From Myroides fluvii (lineage in GTDB: Bacteria; Bacteroidota; Bacteroidia; Flavobacteriales; Flavobacteriaceae), in NCBI RefSeq assembly GCF_009792295.1, contig NZ_CP039934.1:1012501-1076500 (forward strand): a DNA stretch of 64,000 nt, read 5' to 3'. A program made the position numbers and the translations under genes. The first letter of the stretch is position 1. Each line of letters opens with the position of its first letter. The notes below the pieces were generated by a model. The model made no database searches. It was given only the letters and a program-made list of their open reading frames with translations, and had not been told where the DNA came from. This document shows, piece by piece, positions 49,622-58,151 of the stretch.

Positions 49622-52600
49622 CTAATTCAATTTAAACATCACTTGTTGACGTTCTAATTCTTCTAACAAATCGGCACTAATAGTAATGCGACTATTTCTA
49701 CTCGACATTTCTATGCGATTGACAATTCTAAATTCTTCTTTTTTCTCTTCGATTTCAAACAATAGTTCACCGTCTTCCATCATTTCATCAAGGGGTTCTC
49801 CATCTTCATTCACTGTTTGAATCAGTGGCATTGGCTTAATTTCTTCCTCCAACTCAACTTTTTCCAACTCGTAAATATCAAAGAAAACCTGCTTATCTCC
49901 ATTGTATTTATCGAGTGTAGCTTTGATGTCTTTCAATTTACTCTCACTCAAATCTTTAATGTTCATTTGAACGACTAATTGTTTTGCGAAAGAGGGAATT
50001 ACCTCATGCAAGAGTTTCATTTCCATAAATTGCAAACGTGGCTCTCCTCGTTCGCCTGTATCTTTTCGAATCCATCCTTCGTTTACTTGCACGCGAACAA
50101 ACACAAAGGTATTGGTCAATAAAAAATGTCTAAATTTCAGGAAATCTTCATTAAAAAGACGGAATTCGAAAGATTCATCATATCCCTCAATAGTAAAAGC
50201 GGCCCAGTCTTTTCCTTTGGCCGAAGTCCTAAACTGAACATCACTTATCATTCCTCCGAAACTAACAACGCGACCCGTCAGATTTTCTAAACGCGCTAAT
50301 TCTTCCACGCGAACATTACAGAAGCTCTTCAGTTCAAATCGGAAGTCGTCGAGTGGATGTCCTGAGATATAAATACCTACAACTTCTTTCTCTTTAGCCA
50401 ATTTCTCCATGGTACTCCACTCTTCACAAGCGGGCAATACGGGTTCGGGTATTTGTACTTCGCTGCTATCGCCAAATAAACTTACTTGTGCAGAATTTTC
50501 ACTTTCTTGCGTTTTAGCACCGTATTTAATTGCTTTCTCCAAAAACGTATTTGGATCAGATGGATCGGTAACGAAATATTGTGCGCGATGGGTATTTTCA
50601 AAGCAATCAAATCCTCCAGCTAACGCCAAGTTTTCAAAGGCTTTTTTATTTGCGGCTCTCAGGTCAATTTTCTTTGCCAAATCGAAGATTGATCGATAAC
50701 GTCCATTGGTTCGATTATCGACAATGGTTTTTACAGCCCCTTGTCCAACACCTTTTACAGCTCCCATTCCAAAGCGGATGACATATTCATCATTTACTGT
50801 AAACTTATAGAATGATTCATTCACATCCGGCCCTAATACGTGTAATCCCATGCGTTTACATTCCTCCATAAAGAAGGTAACTTGCTTGATATCATTCATA
50901 TTATTGGATAATACAGCGGCCATATATTCTGCTGGATAATGCGCTTTTAGATACGCTGTTTGATAGGCAATCCACGCATAACAGGTAGAGTGCGACTTGT
51001 TAAACGCGTAAGAAGCAAAGGCTTCCCAGTCTTTCCAAATTTTCTCTAAAACCACGGGATCATGTCCTTTTTTCGCTGCTTGATCCACAAATTGAGGTTT
51101 CATCTTATCGAGTACTTCCTTCTGTTTTTTCCCCATTGCCTTACGCAAAACGTCCGCCTCACCTTTGGTAAAGTCCGCTAACTTTTGCGACAAGAGCATT
51201 ACCTGCTCTTGATAAACGGTAATACCATAGGTTTCTCTTAAATATTCCTCACAAGCATCCAAGTCGTACACAATGGGTTCTTCTCCATTTTTACGGCGAA
51301 TAAACGAGGGGATATATTCCAAAGGTCCTGGGCGATATAGGGCATTCATGGCAATTAAATCAGCAAATACAGTTGGCTTTAGTTCGCGCATGTATTTCTG
51401 CATCCCAGCAGACTCGTATTGGAACACGCCAATCGTTTCACCACGCTGGAACAGCTCATAGGTTTTGACATCGTCAATTGGAATTAAATCCGGGTTGATT
51501 TCGATTCCTGTTCTATACTTAACTAATTTGATTGTATCTTTTATTAGGGTCAAGGTTTTCAACCCTAAGAAGTCCATTTTTAAAAGTCCCGCACTCTCTG
51601 CTACGGAGTTGTCAAACTGGGTTACGTAGAGATCCGAGTCTTTGGCTACTGTTACAGGAACGAATTTCGTAATATCATCTGGTGTGATAATCACCCCACA
51701 AGCGTGTATTCCTGTATTTCGCATGGATCCCTCCAATATTTTTGCTTGCTGAATCGTTTCTGCAGCCAGCGAATCTTCTTTAGCTAAAGCAATCAATTCT
51801 TTCACCTTGTCAAATTCCTCACTTCGCAATACACCTTTAATAACATCCTCACTTTCAGATAAAAAACGAGCTAAATTCCACTTTGAGGGCATCATCCCTG
51901 GAATCAACTTAGCGATTCGGTCAGCCTCAAACAAAGGTAAATCCAACACGCGGGCAGTATCTCGAATAGCTGATTTAGTAGCCATCTTACCATAGGTAAT
52001 AATTTGGGCCACTTGATTGGATCCATATTTATTGATCACGTAATCCATTACTTTGCTACGACCTTCATCATCGAAATCAATATCAATATCGGGCATGGAT
52101 ACACGGTCAGGATTCAAGAAACGCTCAAAAAGCAAATCGTATTCGATCGGATCTAGATTGGTGATTCCCAAACAATAGGCTACCGCAGAACCCGCTGCAG
52201 ATCCACGACCTGGTCCAACAGAAACTCCCATTTCACGGGCAGCGGCAATGAAATCCTGTACAATTAAGAAGTATCCTGGATACCCCGTACGCTCAATTGT
52301 TGCCAATTCAAAGTCTAAACGCTCGCGAATGTCGTCCGTTACTTCCGGATAACGGCGTTTTGCCCCTTCGTAGGTCAAATATTTTAGATAATTGTTCTCT
52401 CCCCTTTTCCCTGATCCATCTCCTTCTAAATCACGAGCATCCTGAAACTCTTCAGGAATATCGAATTTGGGAAGTAATACATCGCGGTGTAAAACGAAAG
52501 GTTCTACTTTATCGACAATTTCTTGTATGTTGTAAATTGCTTCAGGAATATCCTTAAACAATTTTTTCATTTCTTCTTCTGATTTGAAATAGTACTCTTG

Positions 52601-54154
52601 GTTGGGCAATCCATAGCGATACCCTCTACCTCTACCAATCGGTGTACTTTGTTTTTCTCCATCTTTTACACACAGTAAAATATCGTGTGCATTGGCATCT
52701 TTCTTATCTAAATAGTAAGCGTTATTCGTTGCCACCATTTTGATGTTGTGTTTACGCGCTAGCTCAATTAGCACTTGGTTCACGCGATTTTCATCTTCCT
52801 GACCATGGCGCATGAGTTCTACATACAAATCCCCTCCAAATTGCTCTTTCCACCAAACTAATGCTTCTTCTGCCTGACGTTCCCCAACGTTCAAAATCTT
52901 ACCTGGTATTTCACCAAATAAGTTACCTGTTAGCACAATGACATCTTCTTTATATTGTTCTACGACGCTTTTGTCTATACGCGGTACGTAATAGAAACCA
53001 TTCGTGTAAGCGATAGAAGCCATTTTTGCCAAATTGTGGTAACCGTTTTTATTTTTAGCTAGCAGTACCACTTGATATCCATTATCCTTTTTGGTGCGAT
53101 CGAGGTGATTTTCGTTGATAAAAAACTCGCATCCAACAATAGGCGTCAATAAAGGTAGGGCTTCTTCTCCGCTTTCTAAACGCGTTTTATTTTGAGCTTC
53201 AATCCCTTTATTGTGATTATTTACTGCCATTACAAAATGAAACGCCCCCATCATATTACCGTGATCCGTCATGGCAATAGCGGATAAATTCATTTCTCCA
53301 GCTTTCTTAACTAGATTGGGGATACCAATGGTAGATTGCAAGACGGAGAATTGCGTATGTACGTGTAAATGGGCAAATCGAGCGTTTTGGAACTGTTGAC
53401 GTTCCTCTGCTGTGATTGTCTCAGTTGCACCTCCTTGTAATTTCGCTAGACGCGCTCTAATTTCATCCGACGCTTTTTTAAGGTTGATGTGTTTTAAACC
53501 AACCGGTTGAAAAGGTTGTGGATTGAAGTCGTTATAGCGTTGGATATAGGTTTCATCCGCCTGTAATTCTTCCTTTGAAAAGGTTCCGCGTTTAATCAAT
53601 TCGAGAAAACAACGCGTAGTTGCTTCTACGTCCGCCGTAGCATTATGCGCTTCTCCAAAGGCTTCGCCGAATAAATGGGTGTGTAATTCGGTTAATGTAG
53701 GCAATTTATAGCGCCCTCCACGTCCTCCAGGTAATTTCAGCATTTCTGCTGTTACCTCCGTACAAGTATCCAATACAGACATGGCAGTCAATTGACTTTC
53801 CACTCCCATACGATAAAACTCACATCCCATAATATTGACGTCAAAACCAATATTTTGACCGACAATAAAACGAGCTTTTGAAAGCGCAATATTGAATTTG
53901 GCTAATGCTTCTTCTAAATCAATGCCCTGCTCTTCTGCCAATTCTGTAGAAATTCCGTGAATGCGTTCTGCATCATAGGGAATATTAAACCCTTTTGGTT
54001 TGATTAGGTAATCTTGATGTTCCACAAGTCGCCCCATATCGTCGTGTAACTGCCAGGCGATTTGTATACATCGCGGCCAATTATCCGTGTCCGTTAAGGG
54101 AGCCGACCAACTCTTCGGAAGCCCAGTGGTTTCCGTATCAAAAATTAAATACAT
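49622..54154 (-). CDS. dnaE: DNA polymerase III alpha subunit with N-terminal exonuclease domain
   Basis: This is a 1510-residue replicative polymerase. Residues 1-190 are a DnaQ-type 3'-5' exonuclease with DEDDh residues Asp6 and Glu8 (FDTETTG), Asp105 (IGFDVNIM), His170 and Asp175 (HNATADVE). Then come the PHP domain from about 259 (FAHLHVHTQFS, TDHGNM), the C-family polymerase core with GPGRGSAAGS and the Asp triad region PDIDIDFDDEGR near 688, a helix-hairpin-helix and an OB fold near the C-terminus. The proofreading domain is fused at the N-terminus, unlike E. coli, where DnaQ is separate, and unlike PolC, where it is inserted into PHP. Fusions of this kind are known in Flavobacteriia. 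Confidence 0.95.
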   Translation of the reverse strand: MYLIFDTETTGLPKSWSAPLTDTDNWPRCIQIAWQLHDDMGRLVEHQDYLIKPKGFNIPYDAERIHGISTELAEEQGIDLEEALAKFNIALSKARFIVGQNIGFDVNIMGCEFYRMGVESQLTAMSVLDTCTEVTAEMLKLPGGRGGRYKLPTLTELHTHLFGEAFGEAHNATADVEATTRCFLELIKRGTFSKEELQADETYIQRYNDFNPQPFQPVGLKHINLKKASDEIRARLAKLQGGATETITAEERQQFQNARFAHLHVHTQFSVLQSTIGIPNLVKKAGEMNLSAIAMTDHGNMMGAFHFVMAVNNHNKGIEAQNKTRLESGEEALPLLTPIVGCEFFINENHLDRTKKDNGYQVVLLAKNKNGYHNLAKMASIAYTNGFYYVPRIDKSVVEQYKEDVIVLTGNLFGEIPGKILNVGERQAEEALVWWKEQFGGDLYVELMRHGQEDENRVNQVLIELARKHNIKMVATNNAYYLDKKDANAHDILLCVKDGEKQSTPIGRGRGYRYGLPNQEYYFKSEEEMKKLFKDIPEAIYNIQEIVDKVEPFVLHRDVLLPKFDIPEEFQDARDLEGDGSGKRGENNYLKYLTYEGAKRRYPEVTDDIRERLDFELATIERTGYPGYFLIVQDFIAAAREMGVSVGPGRGSAAGSAVAYCLGITNLDPIEYDLLFERFLNPDRVSMPDIDIDFDDEGRSKVMDYVINKYGSNQVAQIITYGKMATKSAIRDTARVLDLPLFEADRIAKLIPGMMPSKWNLARFLSESEDVIKGVLRSEEFDKVKELIALAKEDSLAAETIQQAKILEGSMRNTGIHACGVIITPDDITKFVPVTVAKDSDLYVTQFDNSVAESAGLLKMDFLGLKTLTLIKDTIKLVKYRTGIEINPDLIPIDDVKTYELFQRGETIGVFQYESAGMQKYMRELKPTVFADLIAMNALYRPGPLEYIPSFIRRKNGEEPIVYDLDACEEYLRETYGITVYQEQVMLLSQKLADFTKGEADVLRKAMGKKQKEVLDKMKPQFVDQAAKKGHDPVVLEKIWKDWEAFASYAFNKSHSTCYAWIAYQTAYLKAHYPAEYMAAVLSNNMNDIKQVTFFMEECKRMGLHVLGPDVNESFYKFTVNDEYVIRFGMGAVKGVGQGAVKTIVDNRTNGRYRSIFDLAKKIDLRAANKKAFENLALAGGFDCFENTHRAQYFVTDPSDPNTFLEKAIKYGAKTQESENSAQVSLFGDSSEVQIPEPVLPACEEWSTMEKLAKEKEVVGIYISGHPLDDFRFELKSFCNVRVEELARLENLTGRVVSFGGMISDVQFRTSAKGKDWAAFTIEGYDESFEFRLFNEDFLKFRHFLLTNTFVFVRVQVNEGWIRKDTGERGEPRLQFMEMKLLHEVIPSFAKQLVVQMNIKDLSESKLKDIKATLDKYNGDKQVFFDIYELEKVELEEEIKPMPLIQTVNEDGEPLDEMMEDGELLFEIEEKKEEFRIVNRIEMSSRNSRITISADLLEELERQQVMFKLN

Positions 54155-54204
54155 ACTTGATTTATAGAATATTAACCCTAAAATAGGGCGATTTATACCA
54201 AATT

Positions 54205-54212
54205 CAAAGGTA
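54205..54212 (-). promoter_or_regulatory. Promoter -7 box of dnaE
   Basis: The minus strand reads TACCTTTG, matching TAnnTTTG, about 50 bases upstream of the dnaE ATG. It directly adjoins the terminator of the upstream lipoprotein gene. Confidence 0.5.
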
Positions 54213-54213
54213 C

Positions 54214-54244
54214 AAAAAAAGCCGCTTACTTAATAAGCGGCTTC
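54214..54244 (-). terminator. Intrinsic terminator of the DUF6252-type gene
   Basis: AAGCCGCTTA (54219-54228) and TAAGCGGCTT (54234-54243) pair around a 5-base loop, followed on the minus strand by 7 T. Confidence 0.85.
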
Positions 54245-54271
54245 TCTCAATATAAATAAATTTACAAATCT

Positions 54272-54868
54272 TTATTCTCCTTTTCCAAGTGGAATTCTAA
54301 AGAATACCCCTTCATCGAATGTTTTTCTATCTACATAACGCTTAATACGCTTGTTGTTTTCATCCAATTCGTCATCCGGCAAAAGGCTAGCATTCATATT
54401 AATTACGAATGTTCCAGAAATCGTACCTGGCACTTGCTTATCTGCAGGATCTAAAATGATATACCCGGGTTTACTCACGGGTTTATTTGTAATTAGACTC
54501 AAGGCATCCGTTGAATACATCGAAGCGGTATTGTTATAATCATCGTAAACAATATAATCGGCTTTGATATTATCTGTTGCATTAAACTCGTATTTTGCAC
54601 CAAATTCATAATCTGGCAGATAGATTCTCAATGTAGTAGAATCCGTTTTAGCCTCAATGTTTAAAGTTTTTTCATTCACTACAAATGCTTTAAACGACTG
54701 TGGTTTGTACTCCATATAGTGACTATAGGGATTACCTTCTATTCTCGTTGAATCGGTAATTGCATCAACTGTCATGGATGCATACATTCCAGGATCTGAA
54801 AATTTAACATCACTTTCACATGCCATGAACCCCATAACTAAAGCGAACATTCCTATTATCTTTCTCAT
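54272..54868 (-). CDS. DUF6252-type lipoprotein
   Basis: This is a 198-residue lipoprotein (GFMACESD, Cys17). The mature part is mainly beta, with SFKAFVVNEKTLNIEAKTDS, TTLRIYLPDYEFGAKYEFN, and PGTISGTFVINMNA. It fits the DUF6252 family of Bacteroidota lipoproteins as I remember it; the function is unknown. The gene is monocistronic with a TATTTTTG promoter box at 54903-54910 on the minus strand. Confidence 0.72.
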   Translation of the reverse strand: MRKIIGMFALVMGFMACESDVKFSDPGMYASMTVDAITDSTRIEGNPYSHYMEYKPQSFKAFVVNEKTLNIEAKTDSTTLRIYLPDYEFGAKYEFNATDNIKADYIVYDDYNNTASMYSTDALSLITNKPVSKPGYIILDPADKQVPGTISGTFVINMNASLLPDDELDENNKRIKRYVDRKTFDEGVFFRIPLGKGE

Positions 54869-55348
54869 ATTATACTAATCTATTAGTGATATATATACAT
54901 CGCAAAAATATATTTTTTATTGTTCAAAAAAAAATTTTTTTAATAAAACTTTAACTTTGAAGAAGAATCTTTTTTTCTGTTTTCTCAGCTTTAAAAATCA
55001 TTATTATAAAATGTACGCTTAAGAAATAATTTCTAGTGAGAAAAATACAATTTTTAAGTGTTATCTCCCCTTTATTTTTAAGTTTTATTTAATTGATCAC
55101 CTAACACGCCTCCAATCACAACCCAACAAGTCAATTTATACCAAACAATTAAAACGAACAAAATAACATAACAGGCCGTTAAATTAAATTTGCGGCATAA
55201 GAAGGAGTAAAAAACAAAGTAATAAGCTTGTAATCAAGTCCATTAAAAATTGTATTTTTCTATTTTATTCCTCTAACTAATTAAAAAAGTTAGTATCTTT
55301 GCGCAAATTTTTAACCGAGGTCGGGTACCTCAAACAAAACAAATAATT
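54869..55348. other. AT-rich 480-base gap with the rpsP promoter
   Basis: No ORF of credible composition is present. Boxes matching TAnnTTTG are at 54903-54910 (minus), 54952-54959, 55185-55192 and 55294-55301 (plus); only the last is close to rpsP. A small hairpin GAGGT-CGGGT-ACCTC (55317-55331) lies in the rpsP leader. I see nothing else. Confidence 0.4.
55294..55331 (+). promoter_or_regulatory. rpsP promoter box and leader hairpin
   Basis: TATCTTTG (55294-55301) matches the -7 consensus. Sixteen bases later the leader folds as GAGGT, loop CGGGT, ACCTC (55317-55331), ending 17 bases before the ATG. The small stem could mark autogenous control of the ribosomal protein operon, but this is a guess. 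Confidence 0.5.
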
Positions 55349-55870
55349 ATGTCTGTAAAAATTAGATTACAAAGACACGGTAAAAAAGGAAAACCTTTTT
55401 ACTGGGTAGTAGCTGCTGATTCACGCGCTAAAAGAGATGGTAAATACTTAGAGAAAATCGGTACTTACAATCCAAACACTAACCCTGCAACTGTTGATCT
55501 AGATGTAGATTCAGCTGTTAAATGGTTATTCAACGGTGCGCAACCAACGGATACTGCTAGAACATTACTTTCTTACAAAGGAGCTTTATTGAAACACCAC
55601 TTACAAGGTGGAGTGAACAAAGGAGCTTTAACACAAGAGCAAGCTGATGCTAAATTCGCTGCTTGGTTAGAAGAGAAAGCAAACAAAATCAACGCTAAGA
55701 AAGATGGTTTAACCTCTTCTAAAGCGGCTGATAAAGCTCAAAAAATCGCTGCTGAAAAAGAAGCTAACGCTAAACGCGCTGCTGCTCAAGTAGCTAAAGT
55801 TGCTGCTGAATCTGCACCTGTAGAAACAGAAGAAGCAACGGAAGAAAACAACGAAGAAACTCAAGCATAA
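55349..55870 (+). CDS. rpsP: 30S ribosomal protein S16
   Basis: This is a 173-residue S16. The conserved core (residues 1-85) reads VKIRLQRHGKKGKPFYWVVA, DSRAKRDGKYLEKIGTYNP and VKWLFNGAQPTDTARTLLS. The remaining 85 residues are an Ala/Lys/Glu-rich tail (AAEKEANAKRAAAQVAKVAAES) much longer than in E. coli (82 residues) but usual in Bacteroidota. S16 binds 16S rRNA early in small-subunit assembly. rimM follows 12 bases later, the conserved rpsP-rimM pairing. Confidence 0.97.
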   Translation: MSVKIRLQRHGKKGKPFYWVVAADSRAKRDGKYLEKIGTYNPNTNPATVDLDVDSAVKWLFNGAQPTDTARTLLSYKGALLKHHLQGGVNKGALTQEQADAKFAAWLEEKANKINAKKDGLTSSKAADKAQKIAAEKEANAKRAAAQVAKVAAESAPVETEEATEENNEETQA

Positions 55871-55882
55871 TTTCTGAGCGAT

Positions 55883-56413
55883 ATGCGTAAAAAAGATTGT
55901 TTCTATTTAGGCAAGGTCGCAAAAAAATTTAGCTTCAAGGGGGAAGTTTTGATCTATTTAGATACAGATGAACCTGAGTTATACGAAAATTTGGAATCAG
56001 TGTTCGTTGACTTTAACGGACAACTGGTTCCTTTTTTTATTGAAGCCGCTTTTTTGCACAAAAATGATTTCCTCAGAGTCAAGTTTGAAGACTGCAGTTC
56101 GGAAGAGGATGCAGATCGCATTATTGGTTCGGAAATATATTTGCCTTTGAACCTATTACCTAAACTAGAAGGGAATAAGTTCTACTATCACGAAGTGGAA
56201 GGTTTTGAAGTAGTTGATACTACATTGGGTTCTGTTGGAACTTTGACCCGTATCAATGACAGCAATTACCAAGTCCTATTCGAAATTGATCACAACGGAA
56301 CTGAAATTTTAGTGCCTATGATTGACCAATTTATCGAACAGGTGGATCGCGAAAACAAAAAATTAATCCTAAATATCCCTGCTGGTTTAGTAGATCTGTA
56401 TTTAGAAAATTAA
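55883..56413 (+). CDS. rimM: 16S rRNA processing protein RimM
   Basis: This is a 176-residue ribosome maturation factor. The N-terminal domain has YLGKVAKKFSFKGEVLIYLDTD and the C-terminal PRC-barrel domain has YYHEVEGFEVVDTTLGSVGT, EILVPMIDQFIEQVD and LILNIPAGLVDLYLEN. It binds S19 and the 30S head during assembly. trmD, often next in other bacteria, does not follow; a strong terminator ends the transcript. Confidence 0.95.
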   Translation: MRKKDCFYLGKVAKKFSFKGEVLIYLDTDEPELYENLESVFVDFNGQLVPFFIEAAFLHKNDFLRVKFEDCSSEEDADRIIGSEIYLPLNLLPKLEGNKFYYHEVEGFEVVDTTLGSVGTLTRINDSNYQVLFEIDHNGTEILVPMIDQFIEQVDRENKKLILNIPAGLVDLYLEN

Positions 56414-56430
56414 TGAATCGTTGATAATTT

Positions 56431-56472
56431 AAAAAAAACGCCAAGAGAATATATTCTCTTGGCGTTTTTTTG
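56431..56472 (+). terminator. Intrinsic terminator of rpsP-rimM
   Basis: A perfect 28-base palindrome (56438-56465, ACGCCAAGAGAATA and its complement) is flanked by A and T runs, giving a long stem followed by T. Confidence 0.9.
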
Positions 56473-56486
56473 TTAGTTGTTGTTGG

Positions 56487-56518
56487 TGAGAGGATGAGAG
56501 GCTGAGAAGATGAGAGGG
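56487..56518. repeat. Octamer tandem repeat, 4 copies of TGAGAGGA-type
   Basis: Units are TGAGAGGA, TGAGAGGC, TGAGAAGA and TGAGAGGG in direct tandem, in the gap before the DUF1003 gene. Confidence 0.75.
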
Positions 56519-56521
56519 TTC

Positions 56522-56556
56522 AACTGATAACTCATAACTGATAACTCATAACTGAT
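56522..56556. repeat. Heptamer tandem repeat, 5 copies
   Basis: AACTGAT and AACTCAT alternate for five 7-base units, ending 38 bases before the DUF1003 ATG. It lies 3 bases after the octamer array. Confidence 0.8.
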
Positions 56557-56594
56557 TTGATAACAAAAAATGCGCTACATTTAATAGAAAAAAA

Positions 56595-57290
56595 ATGAAA
56601 ATAAGTGCAATCAGTAAACTCACCATTAATCCAGGAGAAGAAATTAAAGCCAAAGAAATACGCAAAGGGATTTTTGCGCTTATCCAGAAGGATTACCCTT
56701 TCTTTGCCAAAGAAGATTTTATCACCTTAGGAGAACTCAACCGATACCGACGTTTGTATCTGACAGAATTAATGCTACAAGAAAAAGGGGAACTAGCCGC
56801 TTTGGATAAGGATGTGATAAATGCTATACAAAACAATGCCATTCTATCCGAAAATATTCAAGACGACATCGAAACCAGGCTAAGCCTTGGTCAGAAGATA
56901 GCGGATAAAGTCGCTGCTTTTGGTGGTAGTTGGACCTTTATCATCACGTTCTTTACCTTCATCATTATTTGGATGGCGATTAATATTTGGGTATTCACCG
57001 TCCAGCCTTTTGATCCTTATCCCTTTATCTTACTCAACCTCATTCTTTCTTGTTTGGCTGCTATTCAAGCGCCTATTATTATGATGAGTCAGAATAGAAA
57101 GGAGCAAAAAGACAGGCAACGCGGCGAACACGACTACAAAATCAACCTCAAAGCCGAATTAGAAATCAAACTCCTCAGCGAAAAAATAGATCATTTACTC
57201 GTGCATCAAAATAAAAAATTGCTGGAAATTCAAGAGGTACAAGTCGATTATCTAGAAGATTTGATGAAAGAAATTAAAAAGAACAAATAG
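56595..57290 (+). CDS. DUF1003 membrane protein
   Basis: This is a 231-residue protein with a soluble N-terminal part and two membrane helices (about 110-138 and 140-162) in the DUF1003 core: GQKIADKVAAFGGSWTFIIT, IIIWMAINIWVF, FDPYPFILLNLILSCLAAIQ and APIIMMSQNRKEQKDRQRGEHDY. A coiled tail of charged helices follows. The function of the family is unknown. It is framed by short tandem repeats on both sides. Confidence 0.88.
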   Translation: MKISAISKLTINPGEEIKAKEIRKGIFALIQKDYPFFAKEDFITLGELNRYRRLYLTELMLQEKGELAALDKDVINAIQNNAILSENIQDDIETRLSLGQKIADKVAAFGGSWTFIITFFTFIIIWMAINIWVFTVQPFDPYPFILLNLILSCLAAIQAPIIMMSQNRKEQKDRQRGEHDYKINLKAELEIKLLSEKIDHLLVHQNKKLLEIQEVQVDYLEDLMKEIKKNK

Positions 57291-57365
57291 GCTTTTTTGT
57301 GTCTTTGCTTTTTTGTTTTTTTGTGCATTTCTACGTTTAAAGAAAGTTCTTTCTTATTTTAGAAA

Positions 57366-57519
57366 AACCAACAACCAACAACCAACAACCAACAACCAAC
57401 AACCAACAACCATCAACCATCAACCAACAACCATCAACAAACAACCATCAACAAACAACCATCAACAAACAACCATCAACAAACAACCATCAACAAACAA
57501 CCATCAACAAACAACCATC
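57366..57519. repeat. Heptamer tandem repeat, 22 copies, directly before a kinase-like gene
   Basis: Twenty-two 7-base units run without interruption. There are six AACCAAC, two AACCATC and one AACCAAC, then AACCATC alternating with AACAAAC (six pairs) and a final AACCATC. The last part is thus a 14-base repeat. The array is free of G and ends 7 bases before the ATG at 57527. Because 7 is not a multiple of 3, all frames are read in turn and no stop occurs on the plus strand. It can change length by slippage, altering the spacing to upstream signals. ORFs drawn across it are artefacts. Confidence 0.9.
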
Positions 57520-57526
57520 AATAAAA

Positions 57527-58057
57527 ATGATCCCACTAGAAGCTTTAGGAACGCGCATGTGCATCATTGGCAATAGTGCGGCTGGAAAATCCACTTTGGC
57601 GCAACACTTAGGGCAACACCTCAACTTTGCCATTTGCCATTTGGATCAACTTGCGCATGTTCCTCACACCAATTGGCAACCGAGGGACCGTGAGCTCATG
57701 CGATTGGATCATCAAACTTTTTTAATTCAGCACGAATCATGGGTGATAGAAGGAAATTACAGCTATTTAATGCCCGAGCGTTTTGCACAAGCAACTGCTA
57801 TCATTTGGCTGGATTTTTCCCGTTGGGGATCGGTCTATCGCTTTATCAAACGCAGTTTGCAGAACAATCACAACCGCGCAGGCAATCTGGAAGGGGCGAG
57901 TCAGCAGTTCAACTTTACCATGCTCAAACACATTTTGATTACCGTTCCTAAAAACAAGATTAAATACCAAGAATTAATTGAGCAAAGTGGTGTGCCTTGT
58001 GTGCGAATTAGATCGTTTCATCAATTGAAGAAGATTTACAAGGAGTGGAACCTATAA
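57527..58057 (+). CDS. P-loop kinase of the adenylate-kinase/topology-modulation type
   Basis: This is a 176-residue P-loop NTPase. The Walker A is GNSAAGKST (15-23), followed by HLDQLAHVPHTNWQPR (substrate region) and WVIEGNYSYLMPERFAQA, IIWLDFSRWGSVYRFIKRSL. These match the small P-loop group annotated as AAA-family ATPase or DNA topology modulation protein (FlaR-like). Substrate unknown. The start at 57527 follows the heptamer array; its mRNA leader would contain that array. Confidence 0.8.
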   Translation: MIPLEALGTRMCIIGNSAAGKSTLAQHLGQHLNFAICHLDQLAHVPHTNWQPRDRELMRLDHQTFLIQHESWVIEGNYSYLMPERFAQATAIIWLDFSRWGSVYRFIKRSLQNNHNRAGNLEGASQQFNFTMLKHILITVPKNKIKYQELIEQSGVPCVRIRSFHQLKKIYKEWNL

Positions 58058-58151
58058 TTTAGCTCCTACTCCAATAAGTCACATTGATTCCTTTCCTCTT
58101 TCTAAACCGCATTTTTCGTACTTTTGAAGCGTCAAAATTACATTCATACTT

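Noticed and set aside
57366..57519. CRISPR-like array
   Set aside because: Units are 7 bases with no spacers and no cas genes nearby; it is a simple tandem repeat.
57313..57576. ORF running across the heptamer array (Asn/Gln/Thr/Pro-rich repeat protein)
   Set aside because: A G-free 7-base repeat is open in all plus-strand frames, so the ORF is a by-product; it has no signal or domain and overlaps the kinase-like gene.
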